Part shown: piece after piece, positions 8,989-17,583 of the stretch
Position numbering within the stretch: position 1 is the first letter of the stretch
Layout: every line of letters begins with the position of its first letter
Source of the DNA: Nitrobacter sp. NHB1
GTDB lineage: Bacteria; Pseudomonadota; Alphaproteobacteria; Rhizobiales; Xanthobacteraceae
Reading direction: 5' to 3'
NCBI RefSeq assembly: GCF_036964665.1
Contig: NZ_JBAMDA010000004.1
Coordinates: 62,001 to 126,000, forward strand
DNA length: 64,000 nucleotides
Program-made: the position numbers and the translations under genes
Notes under the pieces: model-generated
What the model saw: the letters and a program-made list of their open reading frames with translations, nothing else
Told to the model about the DNA's origin: nothing
Database searches by the model: none

Positions 8989-9677
8989 AGGTTCCGACAG
9001 CAATCCGACAGGCGCTGGTCGACGCGGGGCTCCTGTTGTGCTTTTCCGCCGCCGCGGCCTTCGCGGGGCAATCCGCGGCGAGCCTCACGGCCGCCGGCAT
9101 CCCGTCGAGCTGCGCCGATTTCGCCGCCAAGGTGTCGAGCAGCGAAGGTAATTTCGGGACCACCAATCAATATGGCTGCCTCGGCGCCTTCCAGTTCTGC
9201 CCTGGCACTTTCGAACGTTATTATAGTGGAAGCGCGCAGAGTTTCCTCAACAGCCCATCAGCGCAAACAGTGGCCTGGACACAGTACGAACAGGATTCCT
9301 GGAGCCAGGCCCAAAAGAACGGGTTGACCTCGCTTGTCGGCCAGCAGGTTTGTTCGGGGGGTCAATGTACCACCATCGACCAGTCGGCAATTCTCATGGC
9401 ATGTCAGTTCGGCTGCGGCTCAAAGGGAAAGCTCGCCAACTACATGGCGAGCGGCGATTGCAATGCCCGTAACGTCAAAGATGGCAACGGGGTCAGCGTC
9501 TGCACCTATTTGGTGCGCGGCGCCGGGTATGACGCTTCCTGCTTCACCGGCCAGCAATCCGTGATTTGCGCGCAGACGCCGACCGGGCCAGGGGATTTTC
9601 CGACGTCGACTGGCATCGCCGCAAATCCGCCGACACCCGTCAGCGCTTCAATCGTCGTGGCGCCGACGGACGTGTAG
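8985..9677 (+). CDS. Secreted lysozyme-like/transglycosylase-like protein
   Basis: A 230-residue Cys-rich exported protein (signal peptide about residues 1-28). A lysozyme-like signature is visible: SSSEGNFG with a candidate catalytic Glu, then YGCLGAFQFCPGTFERYY, matching the (Y/L)GAYQF pattern of lysozyme-fold transglycosylases. Such enzymes open peptidoglycan locally for secretion channels, which fits its place beside the vir genes and the absence of virB1. The GTG start overlaps the preceding stop. The tail (AANPPTPVSAS) is low-complexity, and the gene ends 13 bp before the next gene remnant. Confidence 0.7.
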   Translation: MKVPTAIRQALVDAGLLLCFSAAAAFAGQSAASLTAAGIPSSCADFAAKVSSSEGNFGTTNQYGCLGAFQFCPGTFERYYSGSAQSFLNSPSAQTVAWTQYEQDSWSQAQKNGLTSLVGQQVCSGGQCTTIDQSAILMACQFGCGSKGKLANYMASGDCNARNVKDGNGVSVCTYLVRGAGYDASCFTGQQSVICAQTPTGPGDFPTSTGIAANPPTPVSASIVVAPTDV

Positions 9678-9690
9678 GCGGGACCTTCCC

Positions 9691-9862
9691 TCAATTCATT
9701 TCCGCAGGGTCACGAATGATAAGATCGTCGAAAGCGCGCAGTTGCTCTTCCGTCGCATCACAAAGATCGCCGCCGCGGTAGTGCGCATGGACAAGGGCCC
9801 AGAAGACGACCTCATCGGAGCGGCCTGCGAACAATGCTTTCTGCAGCGTTCGTCCAATGAGT
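9691..9862 (-). pseudogene. C-terminal part of an 81-aa protein split by the IS21 element
   Basis: This frame encodes LIGRTLQKALFAGRSDEVVF through DDLIIRDPAEMN and a stop. The frame runs out of the IS21-family insertion at 9863. Joining it to 12474-12554, with one copy of the 7-bp duplication removed, gives a continuous 81-codon gene. No known domain is recognised. Confidence 0.7.
9856..9862. repeat. Target-site duplication AATGAGT, left copy
   Basis: AATGAGT occurs immediately outside both ends of the IS21-family element (here and at 12474-12480). Seven bases is within the 4-8 bp range usual for this family. Confidence 0.85.
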
Positions 9863-10037
9863 TGCGTGTTTCGCGGGATCGTGAGCACCGATTTCAGATG
9901 ATCGTGAGCAGGGATTTCGCGGGATCGTGAGCAGCGATTTCAGGCGATCGTGAGCACCCCTTTCGCGGGTGCCTGACGCTTCGGCCGACAAACTCAACCG
10001 GGTTACGGGTTCCTCATTCAACCGATGAGGAAGCCCG

Positions 10038-11576
10038 ATGCCTACCGAGAGATTGTCGATGCGCCGGATCAGAGAAGTTTTACGTTTGAGGCACCAAGGG
10101 TTGACCGAGCGGGTCATCGCGCGGACCTTGGGGGTGAGTAATGGCGTGGTCCATGGCTACGTGCGGCGAGCGCGCCTGGCGGGGCTCGCCTGGCCACTTC
10201 CGGAAGGAATGGACGACGATGGCTTGGAACTGTTGCTATTCCCGGCACCGGCGTCAGCGTCGCAAAGCGACCGGCGCCCGATACCGGACTGGGCTTTTGT
10301 CGAGAAGGAGCTTCGCCGCCGCAGCGTGACGCGCCTGCTGCTCTGGGAAGAGTATCGCGCCGCCAATCCGGACGGCTTTGGCTACACCTGGTTTTGCACG
10401 ACCTTCGAGGCCTGGAAGAACCGCGTGCGCCCGTCGATGCGCCAGACCCACATCGGCGGGGAGAAGGTGTTCGTTGATTTTGCCGGCGACACCATCGACG
10501 TCGTCGATCCGATCACCGGCGAAGCGCACGCCATGAAGCTGTTCGTCGCGGCGATGGGAGCCTCGAACTACACCTACGCCGAGGCTTGCCCAAGCGAGAG
10601 CCTGTCCGACTGGATCGGCGTGCATACCAACCTGTTCAGGTATCTCGGCGGCGTGCCGAAGTTCGTGGTCTGCGATAATCTCAAGGCCGCCGTGACCAAC
10701 CCCGATCGCTACGATCCCGGGATCAACCGAACCTATGCCGAGATGGCCGGTCATTACGGCACCGCGATCCTTGCGGCGAGGCCGAGACGACCGAAGGACA
10801 AGGCCAAGGTCGAGGTCGCCGTCCAGATCGCACAGCGCTGGATTTTGGCGCGCCTGCGCAATCAACGGTTCTTTTCCCTGGCAGAGCTGAATGCTGCGAT
10901 TCGTACCCTGGTTGTCGAGCTCAACGCCCGGCAGATGCGCGGATTCGGCACCAGCCGTGCCGAACTGTTTGCCGAGGTCGACCGTCCCAAGCTGGGGGAG
11001 TTGCCGGAGCAGCCCTATGTCTTTGCGCGCTGGAAGCGTTGCCGCGTCGCCCCCGATTATCACGTCGAGGTCGATGGCCATTGGTATTCCACGCCGTATC
11101 GCCTGATCCGTGAACTCGTCGATGTTCGCATCACCGACAAGACGGTCGAGATCTTCCACAAGGGCCAGAGGATTGCCAGCCACCCGCGTGCGCCGAACCG
11201 GCGCGGCCACACCACAATTGCCGACCACATGCCGAGCGCGCATCGCCGCTACGGCAAGTGGACGCCGGGAGGGCTGATCGCCGCCGGCGAGAAGATCGGC
11301 CCATCGACCGCGGCGTTTTTCCAGGCCGTCATCGCGGCCCGGCCGCATCCAGAACAAGGCTTTCGCACCTGCCTCGGCATCCTGGCGCTGACCAGGAGCT
11401 ACGACGATGCCCGCATCGACGCCGCCTGCCGGCGCGGCATCCTGATCAAGGCGCATTCCGTCGCCTCGATCCGTTCGATCCTCAAGAACGGACTGGATCG
11501 CGCATTCCTCGACGAGGCAACCGACGACCACCCCCTGCGCCACGGCAACATCCGCGGTCAGGACTATTTCCACTGA
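10038..11576 (+). CDS. istA: IS21 transposase IstA
   Basis: 512 residues. The N-terminal helix-turn-helix region (MRRIREVLRLRHQGLTERVI...SNGVVHGYVRRA) binds the end repeats. The DDE integrase core follows: GEKVFVDFAGDT supplies the first Asp, FVVCDNLKAAV the second, and the downstream RRPKDKAKVEVAVQ segment the catalytic Glu. The C-terminal part shows the family pattern DYHVEVDGHWYSTPYRLI. It cuts and joins the element's ends. Length is normal, and it precedes istB by 15 bp. Confidence 0.95.
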   Translation: MPTERLSMRRIREVLRLRHQGLTERVIARTLGVSNGVVHGYVRRARLAGLAWPLPEGMDDDGLELLLFPAPASASQSDRRPIPDWAFVEKELRRRSVTRLLLWEEYRAANPDGFGYTWFCTTFEAWKNRVRPSMRQTHIGGEKVFVDFAGDTIDVVDPITGEAHAMKLFVAAMGASNYTYAEACPSESLSDWIGVHTNLFRYLGGVPKFVVCDNLKAAVTNPDRYDPGINRTYAEMAGHYGTAILAARPRRPKDKAKVEVAVQIAQRWILARLRNQRFFSLAELNAAIRTLVVELNARQMRGFGTSRAELFAEVDRPKLGELPEQPYVFARWKRCRVAPDYHVEVDGHWYSTPYRLIRELVDVRITDKTVEIFHKGQRIASHPRAPNRRGHTTIADHMPSAHRRYGKWTPGGLIAAGEKIGPSTAAFFQAVIAARPHPEQGFRTCLGILALTRSYDDARIDAACRRGILIKAHSVASIRSILKNGLDRAFLDEATDDHPLRHGNIRGQDYFH

Positions 11577-11591
11577 ACCCTGGAGATCCCT

Positions 11592-12353
11592 ATGCTGACA
11601 CATCCTACCCACGAACGGCTGATCACGCTCGGCTTGACCGGCATGGCCAAGGCCATGGAGGAACAACGACGATCACCCGATCTCAACGCGCTGTCGTTCG
11701 AGGAGCGCGTCGGCTTGCTGGTTGATCGCGAGGCCGCAGAGCGCGACACCAAACGTCTCACCACCCGCCTCAAATTCGCAGCCCTTCGGCAAAACGCATG
11801 CGTGGAAGATATCGACCTGCGCACGCCGCGCGGCATCGATCGCGCTGTGTTCGCCAAATTGATCGCCGGCGATTGGATCGCCCGTCATCAGAACCTGCTG
11901 ATCACCGGGGCAACCGGGCTCGGCAAAAGTTGGATTGCCTGTGCACTTGGCCACAAGGCCTGTCGCGACAATCGATCGGTCCAATACCATCGCGTGCCCC
12001 GCCTGTTCGAGGCGCTCGCGCTGGCCCGCGGCGACGGCCGCTATGGCCGCCTGCTCAAAACCATCAGCCGCGTGCAGCTGCTGGTACTCGACGATTGGGG
12101 CCTGTCGGTGCTCAACCCGTCAGAGCGACGCGACCTTCTCGAGATCCTCGATGATCGCCACGGTCGCGCCTCCACCGTCGTCACCAGCCAGGTCCCGGTC
12201 GATCAATGGCACGCCGTCATCGGCGACCCAACATTGGGCGACGCCATCCTGGACCGCCTCGTTCACAACGCCCACCGCCTCCAACTCAGCGGAGAAAGCA
12301 TGCGAAAACAGAACGCGCGAAACAGAACGCTTGACGAAGCCGCGAACCCCTGA
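11592..12353 (+). CDS. istB: IS21 helper ATPase IstB
   Basis: A 253-residue AAA+ protein related to DnaC. Walker A is TGATGLGKSW and Walker B is LLVLDDWGL. IstB oligomerises on target DNA and activates the IstA transpososome. The start is preceded by GGAGATCCCT. The C-terminus is intact (RNRTLDEAANP). It forms a two-gene operon with istA. Confidence 0.95.
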   Translation: MLTHPTHERLITLGLTGMAKAMEEQRRSPDLNALSFEERVGLLVDREAAERDTKRLTTRLKFAALRQNACVEDIDLRTPRGIDRAVFAKLIAGDWIARHQNLLITGATGLGKSWIACALGHKACRDNRSVQYHRVPRLFEALALARGDGRYGRLLKTISRVQLLVLDDWGLSVLNPSERRDLLEILDDRHGRASTVVTSQVPVDQWHAVIGDPTLGDAILDRLVHNAHRLQLSGESMRKQNARNRTLDEAANP

Positions 12354-12473
12354 ACCAATCACCAAGTCGGCCAAAGCGGCTGCTCATGATCGCCTGAAAT
12401 GTCTGCTCACGATCAAATGAAACGAGCGCTCACCATCGAGTGAAATCGCCGCTCACGATCACCGAAATGCGCA

Positions 12474-12554
12474 AATGAGTGTCACAGCACGTGCATGGTC
12501 GTATCGTGTGCGCAGCTCGTGGGCGACGATCTTTGTATCGGTGGTTCGAATCAC
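12474..12554 (-). pseudogene. N-terminal part of the 81-aa protein split by the IS21 element
   Basis: Starts at a GTG (12554) with TAGGAGGAACGTCAG directly upstream, a near-perfect ribosome binding site. It encodes VIRTTDTKIVAHELRTRY before running into the IS21 right end. The open frame resumes at 9862. It lies 37 bp downstream of the broken AHL synthase on the same strand, so it was probably the next gene of a quorum-sensing operon. Function unknown. Confidence 0.65.
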
Positions 12555-12591
12555 CTGACGTTCCTCCTATCCTGTCTTGACCCGCGCGCCG

Positions 12592-13216
12592 CTAAGTCGC
12601 CGTCGGCAGCGGCAGGTTCGGTAGCACTGGGTCATCACACCCGCGCGCCTGGTCAACCGTGGCGCGCGTCTGAGCGGTTGAAGGACATCCGCGGCGCGAC
12701 CGCCTCGTCGCCGGCCGATGCGCTTGGGAAAACCAAGCGGCCGCACGAAGAGCCGCAATTGCATGGCGACCACCATGAGACGCCAATCGATCGCGACCGT
12801 GACGGTATCGACCCGGTGCGCCATCCCCCCACTCGACGAGGCCTTGCGCAAGCTCGAGAACGGCCCGTCCGCGCGCGGCTGCATCTCGCGGCTACCAGGA
12901 GCGACACAGAAGCGCGTCCACTCGAAGACGTGCGGGCCGCGCGGCGGCCGGCGCTGCACAAATCGGTCAGGACGTCGCTGAGAAGATGTGGCCTGGTGGT
13001 CGGCAGAAGACGCTGATACCCGACGATCTCTTCGCCGCGCAGACAGATCTGGTGGATCGCGTGAACATCGTCGAAGCGATCGCGCTCCAGGCCGTCCGGC
13101 TGGCGCAGTTCAATCCAGCCCTGCTCGTCGACAAGGATGGAATGACGGAAACCGAATACTCGATCCATCAGCGTTGCATGCCGGCTGATGTCCGAGCCGG
13201 GAATGACCATGAGCAT
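12592..13216 (-). pseudogene. Acyl-homoserine-lactone synthase (LuxI family), frameshifted
   Basis: Three frames together spell a LuxI-type autoinducer synthase. The first gives FRHSILVDEQGW, HAIHQICLRGEEIVGYQRLL and TTRPHLLSDVL. The second gives PRGPHVFEWTRFCVAPGSRE and VDTVTVAIDWRLMVVAMQL. The original frame resumes with RMSFNR and a third frame supplies a tail ending LPLPTAT. The Arg/Glu/Asp active-site neighbourhood typical of the family is present but split by at least two or three indels (near 12955, 12720 and 12670). No functional synthase can be made. The ATG at 13216 begins MLMVIPGSDIS. Confidence 0.82.
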
Positions 13217-13317
13217 TGAAGGCTCCTCGGCTTGTGGAACCAGTCGAGTTGATCATGAACGGCGTTTGCGCGGTATGGTCACAAATATCCATTGCGCGAC
13301 GGTGCGCCCACCGGTTG

Positions 13318-13338
13318 CAGCACCTTATAAAGGTTCTG
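13318..13338. promoter_or_regulatory. Lux/tra-box-like inverted repeat upstream of AHL synthase
   Basis: A 21-bp dyad reading CAGCACCTTATAAAGGTTCT then G, in which 8 of 10 base pairs match across the centre. It lies about 100 bp upstream of the synthase start codon in the intergenic region. Size, AT-rich centre and position fit a LuxR/TraR-type binding site that would autoinduce the synthase. No luxR-type gene was found in the window. Confidence 0.5.
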
Positions 13339-13417
13339 ACCGCGGTATGGTGGCATTCGTCAGGCTCGTCAACGTCGTCACGGTCTCCCAGCGGAAGCCG
13401 TCCCAGGTTATCGGGTC

Positions 13418-13771
13418 TCAGTTGGCCGAGTGGCCGCGGCAACAGGATTGATCTTCCACCGGCAAGCCAATTGCGTGGCCGGTAGGCACGAATCCGAGCT
13501 GGTCGCAGAGGTCGCGAAATGCGGCGCGGCAGTGCTCTTTCTCGGCCTCTGCCGCGTCGCACAGGCGCTGTTGCTGCTCGGCGGAAACATGCTCCGACCG
13601 ACAGGCCGGGCACGTCGCCGAGTGAACGGACCGCTCCCACGTCACCAGCGCAGTCACATAGGCTCGCTGCGCAGCGATGGTTCGCGCTTCCAACGACCGC
13701 GCTTGTGCTGTTTCGAATCCAGACACTGCGCTCTCCCCTGCTAAGAGTGCGTCTGCGGTACGCCCCCGCAA
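13418..13771 (-). CDS. Possible TraM-like quorum-sensing antiactivator
   Basis: 117 residues, mostly helical, with a CPAC pair mid-protein and the C-terminal pattern AEKEHCRAAFRDLCDQLGFVP. That tail resembles the end of Agrobacterium-type TraM (two helices then LGFIP), a protein that sequesters LuxR-type TraR. It sits directly upstream of the AHL synthase on the same strand, the expected neighbourhood. The similarity is limited to the C-terminal third, so a plain hypothetical protein remains possible. The start codon is uncertain. Confidence 0.4.
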   Translation of the reverse strand: MRGRTADALLAGESAVSGFETAQARSLEARTIAAQRAYVTALVTWERSVHSATCPACRSEHVSAEQQQRLCDAAEAEKEHCRAAFRDLCDQLGFVPTGHAIGLPVEDQSCCRGHSAN

Positions 13772-14293
13772 ACAATCTCTCGCTGACTCTTGGTGATCGG
13801 GGAGTTGGAAACCGTACGAAACGGCCCTATGGCCTTTAGTTCGGGTGAACCTGTTGCATACGCCACAGGCTCCCCGACCATAAGGTCAAGGAGTGCGGCG
13901 CCGTAACGGCCGGCACCAAACCGTTCGTAGGGGTTTCCACGCCCCGGGGCGGCGCGTACCGCCCCGCCCGATTCATAACCTTTCGGCGGCCGGTGTTCTA
14001 GCTGCCGTCGGTAAAATGACTGATTGCTGGAATTATCAGGTGCAGTGGCGGGAGGTCTCTCCGTCGATCCCCGCCGCAGAAGGGTGGGCATCGCCCTCCG
14101 GGCCAGGCTGGTGGCTACGCTGAAGCCCGCATGCGGGTCTTCGCCCTTATGGGCGGCCATCCCTGACGCAGCGGGTAGCATTGTCGCAAAGCGTTCCACT
14201 CGCGCGTGCGCTTCTGAAGACCGGCGTCGACCGGTTCGACCGCCGGCCCTATGGTCGGCGTCGCGCGCCCGCGCGGACGCGGAGGGAAACGGG
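13772..14293. other. No confident gene
   Basis: About 520 bases between the TraM-like frame and the DUF4336 gene. The minus strand stays open from 14199 into 13741 (152 codons beginning MERFATMLP, ending CGGVPQTHS) but I see no domain, ribosome binding site or family resemblance. It may be chance high-GC openness or a degraded gene. Confidence 0.4.
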
Positions 14294-14998
14294 ATGCACC
14301 TCGCCAGCTACGTCAACGACCAGATATGGCTCTGCCCTTATCCCGTTCGACTCGCGGGCACGCGGTTCGAAGCGCGCATGACGGTGATGCGCCTCGCCTC
14401 CGGGCGGATCATGCTGCATTCACCCTGCCCCGTCACCACGGCCATTGCCGAGGAAATCTCTGCCCTCGGACCCGTCGCCCACATTGTCGTGCCGGGAAAC
14501 TTTCACCACTTGCACGCTGCCTCGGCGCAGGCGGCGTTCCCCGACGCGAAGACGTGGATCTGCCCGGGCATCGAATGGAAGTGTCCTGGCCTGAAGTACG
14601 ATGGCGTCCTCGGCGACCTCGCGCCCGCAGACTGGAGAGGCGAAATCGACCAGGTGCTCGTGCAAGGGGCGCGCATCATGCGCGAGGTCGCGATGCACCA
14701 CCGCGCCAGCCGCACGCTGGTCCTCGTCGACCTCATCGAGAACTTCACCGACCAGACGCCGAATGTCGGGGGCACGCTGAAGCTGTGGTTCAAGTACGTG
14801 TTGCGGATGTGGGGAAACCCGAAGCCGGCGCCGGAATACCGGATGGGTTGGGGCGACCGCGTCTCCGCAGCGGAGTCGCTCCGGCGGATACTGGCCTGGG
14901 ATTTCGAGCGGATCGTGTTGTCCCACGGCGACCTCATCGACCACGACGCGCACGAGGTCGCGGCTAAAGCATGGTCCGGAGTCCTCGGACGCCGATAG
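14294..14998 (+). CDS. DUF4336 family protein (metallo-hydrolase-like)
   Basis: 234 residues. The family is a distant relative of metallo-beta-lactamase-fold proteins. Visible features are LASGRIMLHSPCPV, a histidine-rich segment VVPGNFHHLHAASAQAAFP, WICPGIEWKCPGL, and the terminal RIVLSHGDLIDHDAHEV that could supply metal ligands. The ATG at 14294 was chosen because GGAGGGAAACGGG precedes it; the long open frame upstream has no such signal. Predicted soluble; no substrate known. It stands alone, transcribed toward the plasmid-gene block. Confidence 0.75.
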   Translation: MHLASYVNDQIWLCPYPVRLAGTRFEARMTVMRLASGRIMLHSPCPVTTAIAEEISALGPVAHIVVPGNFHHLHAASAQAAFPDAKTWICPGIEWKCPGLKYDGVLGDLAPADWRGEIDQVLVQGARIMREVAMHHRASRTLVLVDLIENFTDQTPNVGGTLKLWFKYVLRMWGNPKPAPEYRMGWGDRVSAAESLRRILAWDFERIVLSHGDLIDHDAHEVAAKAWSGVLGRR

Positions 14999-15383
14999 CC
15001 CTCGCGGCCAGTCGCGGAGGCGTTCGAGACGAGTGCCTGACAGTTGGCGGCAGACCGCACCCGGGCCGTGCCAGGGAACGTCGGCGTAGACCGCGATAGG
15101 AGATCACCGCCGGTTTGCGGACACGTTTGCCAGTGCGGAGCCTGCGACTGAAGCACAGTCGCGACTGCGGAGTTCGGCGTGTGACGCGTCCGGGGAAGGA
15201 CCACCCCGCTCTCGAATGGGCTTTCCTAGGTCCGGCCGCGGCCTTCCACGATCAACCCTCGAGGGGTTCGCTACGCAGGCGTGCGACCTCTCCGGCTTCG
15301 CCTGCGAGGTGACCGCGGCCGCGCCCGGACGCGTCGGGCCTGTCGAGCGGGGATGGTCCCCGCCCCAAGACGGGAGCCTCACG
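14999..15383. other. No gene seen
   Basis: About 385 GC-rich bases with only chance reading frames. It probably holds the promoter of the small gene at 15384; no clear -35/-10 was identified. Confidence 0.45.
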
Positions 15384-15530
15384 ATGTCGCACAATCTCGC
15401 CCTCGCACAGAATCACGCCTTCGATCTGGCCCGCACGCTGATGGTGCCCGTGGTGCTGTTTCAGGTCGACGGTGCGTTCGGCGTGATGGTCTCCAGCGAA
15501 TATGACGGCGACGAGGACACCATCGTGCAC
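15384..15530 (+). pseudogene. 5' part of a small (58-aa) plasmid gene interrupted by RIT element 1
   Basis: Begins MSHNLALAQNHAFDLARTLM after CGGGAGCC and continues VVLFQVDGAFGVMVSSEYDG to VH. Beyond this the frame enters the RIT end and gains a foreign tail (DYDPFEIMDSSY, stop at 15569). Joined to 18991-19020 it gives EYDPWSPAH and a stop, a 58-residue protein. A tailed 61-residue version may still be made. Function unknown; it was originally followed by the Toprim gene. Confidence 0.65.
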
Positions 15531-15531
15531 G

Positions 15532-15559
15532 ATTATGACCCGTTCGAGATTATGGATAG
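15532..15559. repeat. RIT element 1 terminal inverted repeat, left
   Basis: 28 bases starting ATTATGACCCGTTCGAG, identical in inverted orientation to 18934-18961. Confidence 0.85.
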
Positions 15560-15614
15560 TTCGTACTGAACTGCCGGTCCTTCGGCCGGGATACCCGGCC
15601 GGGACTGCGCATAA

Positions 15615-16625
15615 TCAAATACTCTGCAGAAATGCCATCAGGCGATCGGGTGGTCGGTACCGGGCTTGAACCGCATTCAACGGCTGCAGTCGACCGAGCG
15701 CTTCTTCCTTCATCGAGAGGTCCGCCTCCAGATAGCCGTGCGTAGTAGTCGGGCTCTCGTGTCCGAGCTAGAGCGCGATCACGGTGATATCGACGCCGGC
15801 TTGAAGGAGGTGCATGGCCGTCGTGTGCCTGATGGTATGGGGCGAGATCGCGCGCTCGGCGAGTTGCGGATGTTGCCGGGTGGCCATCTCAACCGCCAAA
15901 GCCAGGCGCTGGGTCACGCTGGAACGCGACAACTTTCCGCCTGAGCTATTCGGGAACAGGTAGTCGGCCCCATTGGCCCTGTCGAGCTGGCGAACCCAGG
16001 GGCGGACAATGGCAGCTGTCGCTTTCCAGAGAGGAACGCTACGCCGCTTTCTCCCTTTGCCATTGAGGTGCGCCACCGGCGACACGTCGAGAACGACATC
16101 ACCAACCCGCAGGTTAATGACCTCCGACACCCGCGCGCCCGTATTGTAGAGGATGGCGAATAGCACTTGGTCGCGCCGCCCGGTCCAGCTATGCCGGTCC
16201 GGCGCCGCGATGATCGCCTCCATCTCCGGCCTGGTTAGGAATCCAAGCACGGCCTTGTCATGACGTTTTTGTGGGATGGCTAAGCTATGCTCGATGGTGG
16301 CAAGCGCCGTCAGATCCTGGTGCGCGGCATACTTCAGGAACGAACGGATCGCCGATAGGCGGGCATTGCGGCTCCGCGCACTGTTGCCGCGATCTCGCTC
16401 AAGATGATCGAGGAATCCGAGGATCAGCGCCGCATCGAGGTCGCCGAGCTTGAGATCCGTCGGCATTTTGCCAGTTGTCTTCTGTGCGAAGGCAAGCAGC
16501 AGCCGGAATGTGTCGCGGTAGGCCGCAACGGTACACGGGCTAACAGCGCGTTGTTGCCGCAGATATTCAACGAAAAAGCGCTGCAGCAGCGCCGGAAACG
16601 ATGGGTGCAGGTTCGGATCAATCAT
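15615..16625 (-). pseudogene. RIT tyrosine recombinase C, amber-truncated
   Basis: A XerC/D-like recombinase with TGARVSEVINL (first catalytic Arg) and SPHTIRHTTAMHLL (His, Arg). At 15768-15770 a TAG replaces the Trp codon expected in W-LGHES. After it the same frame continues LGHESPTTTHGYLEADLSM to a natural TGA at 15615, so a single TGG-to-TAG change explains the break. The truncated product (286 aa) lacks the final catalytic His and the Tyr nucleophile. The ATG at 16625 overlaps the end of recombinase B by 8 bp. Confidence 0.85.
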
Positions 16626-17583
16626 GATGAACCTCCCCGGCCTTCGCGCCGAACGCCTCGAAACGATCGCCTGCAATCGCCATCAGCTCCGGCACGGCCT
16701 CCAGATACCAGTAGGTGTCGCCGACGTTGACATGCCCCACATAGGTCGAGAGCGCCATCATAACATTGCCGAGGTTGTCGCCATTCTCCTGCCACAACAT
16801 CAGGCGCCGACAAATGAAGGTGTGACGCAGATCGTGGATTCGTATTTGCCGATGGCCGCCTCGAGCGGCGATGGCGAGCTCGGCCGAGATCCGGCCGAAA
16901 ATATGCCTGACGCTTCGATAATGAAGCGCACCGCCAGTCTGCTCTGACAGGAAAAATGGCGCGTCTGCATCGGTCGGGCCGTATCTGGCCCTTATGCGAA
17001 AATAGGCGCGCAAAGCCTTTGCTGTGGTTGAATGCAGGGGAACAAGCCGAGTCCGTTGGAACTTCGAGTGGTGGACAGTGATCTGTTCATGCTCGTTGTC
17101 GATGTCGCCACAGCGTAGTCGTAGCGCTTCGGAGATCCGCATTCCCGTGCTTGCCAACAAACCGAACAGCGTCTTGAAAGTCGCCGGGGTCAGGCCGCCT
17201 GTTCGTGACAGCCTTCCTGCCGCGGCGATCAGTGCCTCGACCTCCGCCGGCGTGTAGATGTGCGGGGCGATCCGACGATGTGAGCGGCCGAAGGGCGATC
17301 CCTCCGGGAAGGCGGTCACGGGATCGCGGTTCGCCAGGAAACGTGCGAATGGCCGCAGCACATTGATGCGCCCCGCCCAGGTGAAGGGGTCTGCGTGCTG
17401 TGCCTCCTCTCGCGCCCACCGCAGCACGACAGCGGCGGTCAGCGGCCCCGTATGACCTGTCGCGTCGGTAAAGCGGGCAAAGGCCAATGTGAGGCTGCCC
17501 GATCGGTCCAACTTGAAACCGAGGGAACGGCGCTCAGTGAGATAGGCTTCCGCCGACGCCAGCATGGTGTGCGAACCATTCAT
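16618..17583 (-). CDS. RIT tyrosine recombinase B
   Basis: A 321-residue tyrosine recombinase. The N-terminal SAM-like domain starts AEAYLTERRSLGFKLD. The catalytic domain shows TGMRISEALRL (Arg), RIHDLRHTF (His and Arg), and STYVGHVNVGDTYWYLE (His and Tyr), so all catalytic residues appear present. The ATG at 17583 overlaps the recombinase A stop as ATGA. Acts with A and C on the element's ends. Confidence 0.9.
   Translation of the reverse strand: MNGSHTMLASAEAYLTERRSLGFKLDRSGSLTLAFARFTDATGHTGPLTAAVVLRWAREEAQHADPFTWAGRINVLRPFARFLANRDPVTAFPEGSPFGRSHRRIAPHIYTPAEVEALIAAAGRLSRTGGLTPATFKTLFGLLASTGMRISEALRLRCGDIDNEHEQITVHHSKFQRTRLVPLHSTTAKALRAYFRIRARYGPTDADAPFFLSEQTGGALHYRSVRHIFGRISAELAIAARGGHRQIRIHDLRHTFICRRLMLWQENGDNLGNVMMALSTYVGHVNVGDTYWYLEAVPELMAIAGDRFEAFGAKAGEVHHD

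Larger units (their letters stand above)
9863..12473 (+). mobile_element. IS21-family insertion sequence, complete
   Basis: 2611 bp containing istA and istB. Both ends begin TGCG(T/C)(G/A)TTTCG and run into GATCGTGAGC. Each end carries several further (G/C)ATCGTGAGC-type subrepeats: four at the left within about 90 bp, and at least three at the right, some degenerate. This is the multi-site end structure of IS21 elements bound by the IstA transposase. A 7-bp AATGAGT duplication flanks it. Since genes, ends and duplication are intact, the insertion looks recent and possibly active. Confidence 0.92.

Noticed and set aside
10254-11666. 470-codon minus-strand frame opposite istA
   Set aside because: A well-known effect of codon bias in IS21 istA genes; no motif of its own.
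13741-14199. 152-codon minus-strand open frame
   Set aside because: No ribosome binding site, domain or familiar motif. It overlaps the start of the better-supported TraM-like frame, and GC-rich DNA often gives such frames.
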